Source of the DNA: Quillaja saponaria
Lineage: Eukaryota; Streptophyta; Magnoliopsida; Fabales; Quillajaceae
Direction: 5' to 3'
Assembly (NCBI GenBank): GCA_029379385.1
Contig: CM055611.1
Span: 16,872,062 to 16,936,061 of the forward strand
Length of the DNA: 64,000 bases
Position numbers and translations under genes: made by a program. Under the pieces are notes generated by a model. The model searched no databases. It was not told the origin of the DNA and saw nothing but the letters and a program-made list of their open reading frames with translations. This document shows positions 51,401 through 62,375 of this stretch, piece after piece (position 1 is the first letter of the stretch; each line of letters starts with the position of its first letter).

Positions 51401-54200
51401 GCATAGTGAATACAAATGCTAAATAAATATTTCTTATGAAAAAAAATGTCATCTATGAATGATGATGAGATCCCAAGGAAGAATTGAAAAACCAAAAGAA
51501 GCCTCAAAAGGAAGTTAGTGGGAATCATATCACAATCCACACCTTAATTGATATCCCCAATCTTCACATCAAGTCCACTAGCACTTTTTCCTGATTGCAT
51601 CAGAGTGGGATACAAAGGGGAATGAATGTAATGCTATTGTCAACCAAATCTAGTGAGCCAACCAACACAATCTTGTACATTTCAACAAGTAAATCAAATA
51701 TTAAGAAAGAACAACAATAAGAAGGATATGCAAAAGATCTTCTGCTGCAGACATGTTTAAGAAATTAATATTGATAATGCGACTTCCTAAATGCTTCTGC
51801 AATATACAAATGAACATCAATGAGACAACACTATAATTATTTACAATGCAGAGTCAAAGTAAAATAATAAGAGACTCGAACTAAGTTTGATGTATAGGAC
51901 TATCTGTGAGGAGACCTCGATTTGATCATAAGGAGAAAAGTTCTAAAAAAAAAGAAACAGAAAAGCAAGGCAAAGAAGAAGAAGCATTACTCCTAATTCA
52001 AAAAAGCACATCGAACTACATATTTATACCCTGCAGACCACAGCTACAAAATTAAAGTTCACATGACAGTGAGAATGTTGCATTAGGAAATCTATTTGTT
52101 ACTATAACAGCAAACAATTTGCAGTAAATGCTTAAAACCAGAAACTAACTCTGATCTCCCTGATAAATTTGCATGGTTTGTTGCAAAGAATATGCTAATA
52201 AAAATGCAGTACTGAAAAGTAAGAAATACAGCTAAATGGTAACATGTTTATTTTTGAAATTACACTTTATCAAAAACCAGAACAAATTCATTCAATAACC
52301 GGGCACTGACTCTGATTGCCATAGCAATTGCAGTCCATGTACCTACGTATATGCAATATCATCAATAATGCAGTGCTAGAAGTGATCCTTTCTAAAACGA
52401 GACTCCAGCATTAAATTACATTAAAAGTAAGCTAAAAGCTAAATGAGCAGCAAAAGAAAAGATTTGAGTTCAAGGAGTATAATCAAGAAACCTGCTTCAG
52501 AAATATAGCAAATCTTGTAATGCTAACGAGAGTTTTACAGGTAGACATGCAATAGATGAAAAAGAGATAACCAATAGTACCTATATAATTAACTGGTAAT
52601 CACTAATGAATCATGTCATTAAACCATCACCAAGTGACGTAATTGCTTGTATGTTCCTTGCCAAATCAAATTCATAGTAACCTTAAACCAAGTGAGTGTG
52701 AGTGAGAGTGTGTGTGTGTATCTGTGTTATATGCATGTTTTACTCTATTAAGTTTGCTCTACCATGTGGCCCTGAAAACTGCTCGATTCTTAATAATCCA
52801 GACCACATATAAAAGAAGCAATTTAGCAGCTCTCATCTATTTTTGAAACTGGTGATGGTATCATCCAAACATTTTGCCTTACTGTACCAGCAGGGCTGTA
52901 GCTCGAAGGAGTGAACTAGAAAAAGATGCTATTAGTTGTGAGTGCTATGGTGATAATGGCATAACACAAGTCTAGGATACAATCTGCAATTATATGACCT
53001 ACTTACTACTGTAAAAACCAGGATGCTTGTGGACTTCCAGTATACAACAGAGAAGGCCTTTCAAGCACAATACTGAATGCAACTCCTCAATCACCAGCCC
53101 ATGTCCTGTTATCTTCACAGAGTCTGTACTTCTCAAGCTCTCAGCTGCCTTCAATTGGGACAACAGTATTGCGCTAAAATATTGAGTAACATTATAGTGA
53201 AGAAGTTTGTAGGGGACACAAGTGAACTGCCAAATAGAGCAAATTACATCAGAGTTTATATCGAGCTCTTACACAAAGAACATTCAAGATACACTTTATT
53301 GGTTTCTTTTCAAACCGTTCACTGTGAAAAAAATATAAAAGGGAAGTCCAGTTGCTACATTGCTATTGTCAAAAAAATATTTCCAGTTCAACCCAAGCTA
53401 CATGAGATTGAGCTAAATGCATTGGTTGTGAATGTCCTCCACAATCTGAAACCCTGTTATTATATCAGAAACAAACTTGAAAATAACTAGCCCATAAAAT
53501 CAAAGATAAAAATGCATAGATAACGGAAGTATGTTGACATGTGTGAGGAACCTCAAAAATAAGGAATAAAGCTGTCCCACAAAGCTAAAATTCAATCCAT
53601 GAAAAAAGGGTGAGTAATTTTGTCCAAATGGGAACAATTGCAGGACCAATATTGAGCGTACTCAGATAGCAAGTAGAGAAGACTATATAAGGTATTGTAT
53701 TGTAGTAGTCACAATCAGAGTTGGGTGGCAATAGAATATGTATCAACTACCCCTTTTGTACTTCTAGGTAATAATATCTGTTTCTTATTTCATAAAAAAA
53801 GAAATATATGTCCCTTCTCTTTATTAAGAACTTACAACAGTTTGTCGATATTATGATCCCCTGAATTGATTCAGCAATCAGCACATCAAAAGTAAGCATA
53901 AGGCAGAAATTTACATGAAGATTACTTGCAATTTTAGCAACCCATCCATATGGCTCACATTGAATTGATAATAATGGATTGATGAATACTTACTGGTGCA
54001 TTTAACCCAATTACTCCTCCAATATATCTCTGTACAGGACTTAGAGAAGCATTGCATTTTTGTGTCATTGACATATCAAATACATATACTTGTATCTCTA
54101 CCACACAAGCGTCTGAAAATGTAGTTTGCATATAATTTGACCTATCATCCAATAAGGTACAGGTATTTTAGTTACAAGATACTGGTTAAATGCATATACG
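51400..54200 (-). other. Possible spliced transcript region downstream of PAP11
   Basis: This stretch is less AT-rich than its surroundings. On the minus strand it has exon-like segments with good splice sites. One is 54112-53994 (TTTTCAG acceptor, CCA|GTAAGTAT donor, open for 39 codons). Another is 53226-53007 (TTTGGCAG acceptor, TA|GTAAGTAGG donor, open throughout in a frame compatible with the first). A third is an open segment after an AG at 52343 (52342-52262), and a last short open end lies near 51593-51546. A 137-codon open frame on the plus strand (53077-53490) overlaps the second. No segment matched a family I recognise, so coding status is unproven. It may be an alternative 3' part of the PAP11 transcript, a separate gene or a non-coding RNA. 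Confidence 0.25.
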
Positions 54201-54292
54201 CACAACCATAAGGATAATTCCACTAAGGAATTGGATTTTGAATACATTAAACTCAAGCCAAATAACAAAAAAGAAAACCATATATTCATCGA

Positions 54293-56689
54293 TCATTCTT
54301 TCCAAGCATAGGAAGCACGATCAACAACTAGATAATCTCCCCTGATATCCTTCACAACTCGAATTTCATCGTCTAGGTATACTGTTTCAAACCTACATAA
54401 ATGAGAGATGCAAGCAAAGAATCACAAATCAAGGAAAATCTCAACCTTCCACGAAAATTTAAAGTCCAGTACAGTAAAAGTTTATTATATACGCAAAAAT
54501 CTCTAAACTGACATCCTTTGTCTACTAGGTGTTGTTTTTTTGCCTGTGACAAGTAAAGAAGTCTATTAAGAAAGAAAGGTAAAGAATACAAGCAGGAACA
54601 ATTTTTAATTGACCTAATAAAAAGAAGGTAAAACTTAAAACTTCAAATTTGTAACGACCTAAGCAGCAACAAATAATCAAAACTCAAATGGGCTGCCGAA
54701 TCCCCCTAAACATCTGATAAAGATCAAGTTCCCAAAGCATAGGACTAAAGAAAGCAAAAATACTATCCTGTCCCAAAGAAATTGCGGACTTTCGGTGTTA
54801 AAAAGAGCTTGTGCTCCAACTAAGACACCAAGTCACTGCAAAATAGCACTCCTCCATTATAGGCTGCTCTCTTTCTTCCTTCCTAAGTCCGTAAACAAAT
54901 CAACACATCCTACAAATTTTGAGGTAGAGTCACTGCACATAAAAAGGCATGCCCTCTGTCCCACAAAAGATATCCTGATGTACGATACTATGAACACCTC
55001 ACCTCACATATTTACGTCATTCATCCAAAAATACCCAAATTGAAGAGAATATCTTTCATTTATCCCTAATGAGTAATGAATTGGTTTCAAATGAGAGGCA
55101 CTACAGGAACACTAAGCAATTACCGCTTTGACTATTTGACTATATGACAATGACCTGTATATAGGAACAAATCAATTAAAAGAGAATGCGTCCTTTGTAG
55201 TTTGTGGCACTGAGGAAGTATCAAATAAGCTATGCAAAATACTCCATGCTACAGAGCATAATTCTGTGTTCTTTCCTATCAAGTGCAGGACTATGATCTC
55301 AAGTTTAAAACATTACAAAGATGTTCCAACTAACATGAAAATTCTAATTCTTTAGTATTTAAGTTGCGACTAATTTGGGCCTGATTGCTTGGTTTAGGTT
55401 GTGTTCACTAGCAATAGTTGATTGTGCTGTTAAGAAATTGTTCGTCATGATAAAATAATAAATGTTTTTATTACTACTAATAGTAAGAGAAAAGACAAAA
55501 TTATTTATATGCATTCTCCAGGCAGTAGCCGCTCGTCAAAATATAAGCAACATGAGTAGGTACCTCACACTCAGCAAAAGACCGCAATGCAGTACAGTCT
55601 CCTCATATTTAAGAAATAAATCACACAAGTGTGAAGAATAGTAGCAGATCACAATTGTTGAAAGTTGAAACTGTGTTAGCATTTCATATCCAGAATAAAT
55701 TTTCCGCAAGCATTTCTAGGGTAAAGACCCATTTCGTAATGCTCCAAGCTTTACATTATAATAGAAAATGGGTGGTCAACAGTAGCAATATGCAGTAGTA
55801 TAATGTTGTGCTCAATATTTATCATTATGTCAATTACAAACCTAATGCTAAATTGGATTCACTTAGCTAGATTACAAAACTAAAGCACTTACCAACCCTG
55901 CCCAAATGGTGGCAATGGAATTTCCCAGTTCTTCCCACGTAGTACTGCACTGGCAAATCTGAAACAAACGTTGACAAAGCCAAAATAATTGAATTAAAAA
56001 AAAAAAAATCTCAAACTCTCGGTTATCAAAATTGAACGTTTTAGGTGCCTATTTATTTGCAAAAATAGATTCAAAATGAAGTATGATTTTTAATCTCCAA
56101 CTTCAAGACTGGATAACTTACAGGAAATGTTTCAATGAATTATTTTCCATCAATAAAAAATAAAAAAAACTATACTTTAGAGTTTAACTAAACAAAAAAT
56201 ATACCTGAAATTCACTCTCTGTAGCGAAGCAATTTCAATATTGGACCGAACAAAGAAAACCCCATCCGGAGGAAAAGTGATGACATTGTTCAAAGTTTTT
56301 TTCTCAACGTCTATCACCTGCAAAACGTCACCGGCTTGAGTACCAAACAAGAAAGCTTTCTCGATTATAAAAAGCTGCTCTTTCTCTGTAGTCCATAACA
56401 GTCTCCACGTGGCAGAAAGTGTATCGCCGGTGGTGACCGTACCAGCACCCAAGACAGCCATTGCATCGATTGCTTTAACAATTGAGTTTCGTTTTTCTGA
56501 GTCCTTCTGGGTCTTCAAGCCACGGTCTTCGTCTGCAATTAGGTTGAGGAGGTCCCGTTTGGCTGATTTTGACTGAGTTGAAAGAGAGGAGCTAGTGATT
56601 TTAGGAGTTTGAGAGTAGTGCGGTTTGGGAAAATTGGGTTTAAGATTTTGGGGTTTGAAGGGATTAAGAAGAAGATGGAACGACGCCAT
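54293..56689 (-). CDS. PAP11: Plastid-lipid-associated protein (fibrillin), PAP11/FBN9-like, 216 aa, three exons
   Basis: Exons are 56689-56205, 55958-55893 and 54392-54293. The introns (246 and 1500 nt) have GTATAT/TTTCAG and GTAAGT/TGTAG ends. The 651 coding bases give 216 residues. Residues 1-40 are Ser/Pro/Lys-rich with no acidic residue, as in a chloroplast transit peptide. Residues 43-210 are a PAP/fibrillin domain with AKRDLLNLIADEDRGL (43-58), LSATWRLLWTTEKEQLFIIEK (91-111), NNVITFPPDGVFFVRSNIEIA, LRGKNWEIPLPPFGQGW (168-184) and IRGDYLVVDRA (200-210). Length and sequence fit Arabidopsis PAP11 (fibrillin 9). Fibrillins sit in plastoglobules or thylakoids and bind lipids or isoprenoids; the exact role of this clade is little known. 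The frame stays open 72 codons upstream to 56905, but the 56689 start gives the family length and a proper transit peptide. Confidence 0.93.
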
Positions 56690-56813
56690 GTGAGTGTATG
56701 GCTTCTGACCGAGAACGAAAATTCCATGGTGGGTGGTCTCTGTGAACTTTAAAAAATTGGCGGTTGAGCTTCGCACCCGAAAGAGATGATAAATCTCAGA
56801 AGCAGGCGGACTA

Positions 56814-56819
56814 CACGTG
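56814..56819. promoter_or_regulatory. G-box (CACGTG) upstream of PAP11
   Basis: The palindrome CACGTG lies about 125 bp upstream of the chosen ATG, in the core-promoter or leader region. G-boxes bind bZIP and bHLH factors such as HY5 and PIFs, which control many light-regulated plastid genes. That this copy is used is an inference. Confidence 0.4.
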
Positions 56820-56905
56820 CGATTCTTTTTTTCCGTTTTTCTTTTTCTTTTTTTCATTTCCCGTACTAAACAGCTACTTTCAAGTTTCAATGGTTGGAAA
56901 TACAC

Positions 56906-57834
56906 TTGGTTCGGTTTGATTCAATGAATTAATTTCTCTATAAAGTTCCCCAAGCAAACCAGACTGATTTTTCGGTTTGATTAGAGACTATATGGAAAAG
57001 AGTCTAGGGTTGGCATTTTGGCAAGGCAGAGGCCATGGTCTAAAAGTCTAAAATTATTTTGTTTCAAAGATGCTATCATATATCATATTTGGATGATTCA
57101 AAAATTATAGTCTCAAATCATGGTCAAGTAAACTGTTTTATGTAAAAATTACTAAAATGATATTTGTATGTCATATTAAAAATAAACAAATTAAATTGTA
57201 TTATGTTCATTAGTTTTGATTTTTAGTTCAATTTTGATAATTAATTTATTTTGTTTTTACTTTAATTTAATTAAAGTAAATATAATTATTTTTTGTTTTT
57301 TAATTTATGTTAAAGTAAAAGAGGAGGTTATTTTTGTAATTAGGGGAGAGGCGTAGTTGGTATGAAGGAGAATAAATGAGGTTATTTTTATAATTTAGAG
57401 TCAGGGATATGGTGAAAATTATATAAAAAAAAGATAGGGGCAAAATGGGAAAGTGATATATTATATCGCGATGAGGCAAAGAAGCTAGAAATTGCAGCTT
57501 CTTGGCTGTTGTTGCGGCAGAATGGGATAGCCCAAACAGGTTACAACCCCTCGACCGCTGCCTTGCCTCGTCGCACCCTTCATACCAGTTGGCCCCTATG
57601 TTTCAAATCATTGGTTCAACCACTGAGTTAACTAATATTAATTCAGATTATGTTAATATTTTTATATATTTATAATATAAAAATTAATTTATTTTATGTC
57701 CTTCTATTATCAATAATTAACACCCTAATAAAAAGAATGATATATTAAAATTTTGAGATACCAAATTCTAAGTAATCATATATCCTTATGTATATATATT
57801 TACTTTTTTCCAGATCTATCTATATTATATATAA
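56906..57834. other. Upstream intergenic DNA of PAP11
   Basis: AT-rich, without a supported gene. A GC-richer patch at 57495-57600 (TGTTGCGGCAG, CCTCGACCGCTGCC) has no recognisable frame. Confidence 0.45.
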
Positions 57835-57850
57835 AAGAAGTTAAGTGACA
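57835..57850. repeat. 16-bp target-site duplication, left copy (SINE)
   Basis: AAGAAGTTAAGTGACA is repeated exactly at 58091-58106. Confidence 0.9.
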
Positions 57851-58090
57851 GTACTCAATAAGTGCCCCCTCTATAAGATTGAGAGTTTGAGTCTCCTTGA
57901 TAGCCCTTGATGATAAATTCATATTTTCGTGACCACTCTTAGAGGAACCCTAAGTTTCGACCTCGCATTTGTACGGTGAGAGTTCTTTGAAATATAGAGT
58001 GGTAGTGATGTAAGCACAATATTTCCTGTCCGAATATGTAAGATACCATATCTACCTTTCAATTTTTTAATAAATAAATTAAAAAAAAAG
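57851..58090 (+). mobile_element. tRNA-derived SINE, 240 bp
   Basis: It is flanked by an exact 16-bp duplication (57835-57850, 58091-58106) and ends in an A-rich tail directly before the right copy. A Pol III B-box-like AGTTTGAGTCT lies at 57884-57894, with an A-box-like segment near 57853-57864. The size, tail and long duplication fit LINE-mobilised insertion. The 62-codon minus-strand frame that overlaps it is incidental. The exact duplication suggests a fairly recent insertion. Confidence 0.8.
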
Positions 58091-58106
58091 AAGAAGTTAA
58101 GTGACA
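58091..58106. repeat. 16-bp target-site duplication, right copy (SINE)
   Basis: Identical to 57835-57850 and follows the SINE A tail. Confidence 0.9.
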
Positions 58107-58270
58107 AAATCTTTTATGTTTTAAAAAGACACTTTTTTTTTTTAAGATTACAAAAAAGCTTTTTTGCACTTTTAGTCCTTGTAGTTTGTACTAGAATTCA
58201 CTTTGGTCCATGTCTTTCATTTTGTTGTAATTGGATCCCAGTTTTGTCCTATCATTCATATTAACATTAA

Positions 58271-58780
58271 GGGTCTTTTTAGATGAAGGGAAATAGAGTG
58301 AGAGGAAATGAGAGAATAGAGTACGATACAATTTCCTTTATTTGGGAATTTTTTTTTTTTTTTATGAATGAGAGGAAATTGAGAGGTATATGTACTTCTC
58401 CAAAGTCTTCTTTTTTATTTATTTATTTCTTTCTTGAATTCCTTCAAATTGAGATGATTTGGAAGGAGAGGAGAAAGTACAATATAATTTTTGTATGTTA
58501 TGACTAATATACCCTTATTATTTCTATTAAATACTTACTAATAACTAAATAAAATATTTTAAAGGTGTAATCATAAAATTATGTAATCATATATCATCTC
58601 TTTTTATTTCCCTTCAACTACCAAACAAAAAATATATATTATTTTTTCCACTAATCTCCTTAGTATTTTAAACTTCAAAATGAGATAAAGGATAATTGTC
58701 ATTTTTCCTCTACTTTCCTCTCATCTCCTCTCTTTCCATTCACTTTCCTCTCCTATCCCTCCAAACTCCCAAATAGACCC
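58271..58780. mobile_element. Tourist-like (PIF/Harbinger) MITE, 510 bp
   Basis: The left end GGGTCTTTTTAG pairs with the right end CCAAATAGACCC (reverse complement GGGTCTATTTGG). Both sides carry TAA (58268-58270, 58781-58783). PIF/Harbinger elements make TAA/TTA duplications and have GGGCCTGTTTGG-type ends. The arms are purine-rich on the plus strand at left and pyrimidine-rich at right over about 100 bp (GAGAGGAAATGAGAG against CTCTCATTTCC-like). The short frame at 58283-58507 is part of the arm and not a gene. Confidence 0.8.
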
Positions 58781-58783
58781 TAA

Positions 58784-59404
58784 TGGATTTGGCTTGGGCT
58801 TACATATGCGCTATTGACATGCTTACATGAAAAACAATACTCAATCCTAGTTAACCACATTTTAGATCACCCAAAACAGGATGTCATTTCTTTTCAACCC
58901 TCATAAAAAGTGTCATTTTGATATTTTCCCTCCAACTAAAGTATATATTCTCTTTCTCTCTGAAGGTTCTCATAATTTTAAAAACAAAATCTAAGACTTA
59001 CGGTTTTTTTTTTTTGTTAGTGCTATCACCAATTGAACTTGATTCTTGCTTCAAATTCTTCCTCATTTTCGATTTATTGTCTTTGCTCAATGAAACAAAG
59101 TAAGCTAGTCAATCAAGATCAAAGAATGTCAGGATTTTCCTCTTATCTCCATCTAATTTTACTTTTCTAGAAATCACTATCTTAGTGGGTTTTAAATTGG
59201 ATAGTTGATGGCTTTCAAAGAATTTTAAATTGCTTTAATGGTTTTATATACATGAGTTTGGACCATATTGTACGCTATTTGTTTTTTCAGTTGTGTATTA
59301 GAGTTTTTTATTGCATTGAGGTTAAACAACAATGTGGAAACTTGTCACATAATTAAGGTTTAGGGTTTTATGTTTTTTTTTTCATTTTTGTTTTTGTTTT
59401 TGTA
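58784..59404. other. Intergenic DNA, possibly 5' part of a MULE
   Basis: T-rich, with no supported gene. It leads directly into the Mutator-like remnant, whose left terminal inverted repeat could lie here but was not found. Confidence 0.4.
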
Positions 59405-61850
59405 TTGTAAAAGGGACAAAGATGGGAGGTTCATGTTGTACCTTCATTATATGGCACGTTTGTTCAAGAATCTCTAAATTCTAATTTGGTTTATGAAAAT
59501 GATGCAACTGAAATAATTGATTGTCTTGTTGATTATTAGTTTTACTTCTTAATTATATTGGAAGGTCCTTGGTATGTGAAATGTATAGGATATATATTGA
59601 ATTTGGAGATAATATAGTTATTATGTATGTTGAGCACCAAATAGAGGCTCCAGTTATAGTTAAACCTGCATCTGTTGATCCTGAATCTAATATAGAGATA
59701 GACAAAGGTGATGACTTAGTAGATGCTAACATGGAAGATGAAGTTAATGATTTAGACGAAAAATATTTTGATTTGGATGATAGTTTAAGAGGGTGTGATT
59801 TAGTTGGCAACGATGAAGGCAAAGATGATGACCACTTTGATGAATATGTAGATTAGTATGTGGAGGACATAGGATAAATTGAGAATGATGAAACCAAAAA
59901 ACAAAAGATAAAAAGAACTACTAGGAAAAGGAGTCCAAATAAGGTTGGTACTTCTATCTTTAGATTAGCTTCACCTACTTCAAATTGTCATGAACTGGAT
60001 GATGAATTAGAGTCTCTTCCAGATTCAAATGATGAAGAAAATGCAAGACCATCTAAAAGAGTTTAAGGAGGGAAATAATTGAGTGGACTTTGCTTAATGG
60101 AAGAGGACATTAATGGTTCTATCAATGCAAGATTGAATGCAAAGATGCAATGTGGTTGGTGGTTGAGATGTAGCAAAGTTGGGGGGAAATGAATTTTTGT
60201 ATTGAAAACCATGGGATTGGACCACACATGTAACAAAACTTTCAACAATAGTTTTGCTAATTCAAAAAGAGTAGCAAAACTTTTGATTGACGAAGTAACG
60301 GTCAATAAAGCTCATTGATATTTGAGAGGATATGATAGGGAAATACAATGTTGGAATTTCAATGAATGTGGCATATATAGTCAGTTTAAAAGCAATATAG
60401 AAAATCGAAAGGACCCATAAAGTGTGGTACAAAAGGTTGTAGGGTTATTATGGTTGAGATGAGGAAGAGTAATCTTGGAACCACTTGTTTAATCTCGAAG
60501 TGAAACCAATTTTTGAGACGTTATACATATGTTTTTAGGCTTGCAAAAAAGGTCTTTTTGGTTGCTTGTAGGTAAATAATTAGAAATAATGGATGCCACT
60601 TAAAAAGAAAGTTTGGTAGACAACTATTGGTTACAATTGAAGTACACCAAAATGAGGAATACTTTCCACTTGCCTTTGCAGTGGTAGATTAGGAAATGAA
60701 AGACTGCTAGACTTGGTTTATGCAAAACCTTCTCAATGATATAGGTGATATAAGGAGCAACAAATGGGTGTTCATCTCTAATCAACAAAAGGTAATTAGG
60801 ACTATATTATGGACATTTTTTTTTCATTGCATACATTCATTATTCTCATACTTGAGTACAAGGTTTTGTGCCTATGCTTAAGAGCTTTTAGAAGGGGTGT
60901 AGCACCGATTTTTTTAAAGCATATTTATGCCAATTTTAAGGTAAAATTTGGTGGAAACACTGACTTAAGGAAATTGATCCATGTTGCAGAAAAAACACAA
61001 TATTATTGTCTATGGGAAAGATTAATGGGAGAGTTGAAAAAGATAAATATACATACATATAAGTGGTTAATAAAAAAGCCTACCAAATATTGGTGTAGAC
61101 ATAAGTCTTGTTTCTATCCAAAATAAGATATATTGATAAACAATATCAAAGAGGCATTCAACAAGACAATACTTGAGTTAATGGAGAAGCTAATAATCAA
61201 CACGTTTAAATGGATAATATAATACTTGATGAGCATATTCACTAAACTTAGAGGTAAATTGGTAAGGTACAAGTCTAACATAATGCCTAAAGAGAAGATT
61301 AGATTGGAACAAGGAGTTCCAACACTTAAACATGTAGAGACCTAGGTGAGTTGGAAATGGTAAATTTGAGACAAGTTGTTTTATGGAAAAATTTGTTGTG
61401 GACTTATACTTATAGATATGCAATTGTAGGAGCTTAAACATGATTTTAATTTGGTTTATATAATCCAGTAATTTACCATTGTGTGAATTTTTGTTATTTC
61501 AAGTTTTGGGAGCTCACAAGTTTACCTTGCATGAATGCAATTAGTTACACGTACAAGAGACAAGCATATACTAACTGCTATAATTTTATAATAAAGCCCA
61601 TCAATAGTACATGTCCTACTGCACCAAATGATGATATTCAATCCAAAAATAATGAAGAGCACTTGGAAGGCCAAAAAAGAAATAGCACTAAGACCTGATG
61701 AAGTATCAAGTGAGAAAATGAGCAATATGTGGTAAAGATGAAATACAAGTATTAATGCAGCAAGTGCTTCCATTATGGATACAACAAAAGGACTTGTAAG
61801 AATTCAATCACATAGGAGAAAAGATCTGCATGAACCAGTGTAGTAACAAA
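59405..61850 (+). pseudogene. Mutator-like (MULE/MuDR) transposase pseudogene
   Basis: Broken plus-strand frames follow the plant MULE order. An acidic region opens it (59600-59850). The MuDR N-terminal domain is at about 60150-60300 (KTMGLDHTCNKTFNNSFANSK). The transposase core follows at 60520-60800: IIRNNGCHLKRKFGRQLLVTI, FPLAFAVVD, and WVFISNQQK. A block at 60880-61130 gives HIYANFKVKFGG and YKWLIKKPTKYWCRH. A SWIM finger lies near 61505-61550 (WELTSLPCMNAISYTYKR), then a CCHC-type knuckle near 61745-61795 (KCFHYGYNKRTCKN). Many stops and shifts show it is dead. MULE transposases cut and move elements with long terminal repeats. A hypothetical 92-residue tail continues to 62155. No terminal inverted repeats or 9-bp duplication were located. 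Confidence 0.85.
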
Positions 61851-62206
61851 CACTATAAGACCTATAAATAATATTCTTGACACATAGTAAGCTGAATTTG
61901 CATTTCCACATGTTGTTATTTAAACCAGAGGTAATGGAAAATAAAGTGGTAGGCAATGAGAGAGAGGGAGAGGCAGAAGAAACATGTCTAATACTAGTAG
62001 ATCTTCAAAGGGGGAAGACAAACTACAAGTGCTGGGAAGGAAAAAACATTGAGATCGTACATTCCTATCAAAGAGCCAAGGATTACCAAATATTCAAGCA
62101 TCAGTCAATAACTCATCAGACAACTCTAGATCTATACCTCATCCTTGAATGCTAAAGATTTGAATTATTATTTTTTTTTATCAAAACTTGTTGAAATGCT
62201 TCTTAG

Positions 62207-62375
62207 ATGCTTGTGTACATTGTTAGTTACAATATTTGTACTCTTTTTGAAATGGTATTGTCTGCCATTATGGAAATAATTGTCTTGTAATGCTTTTGTG
62301 CACATTGTTTAGTTACCAAGTTTTTATTATTTTTGAAATAATATTGTCTTCCATTGTGAATTGTGAAATGGTTGT
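62207..62375. repeat. ~83-bp imperfect tandem repeat, two copies
   Basis: ATGCTTGTGTACATTG...TTTTTGAAATGGTATTGTCT starts at 62207, and a diverged copy starts at 62290. A weaker third copy may follow to about 62460. It lies just beyond the MULE remnant and may belong to its 3' end. Confidence 0.55.

Noticed and set aside
53077..53490. 137-codon open frame on the plus strand
   Set aside because: It has no recognisable domain. It overlaps minus-strand segments with better splice signals and has no intron or promoter context. A search would be needed to revive it.
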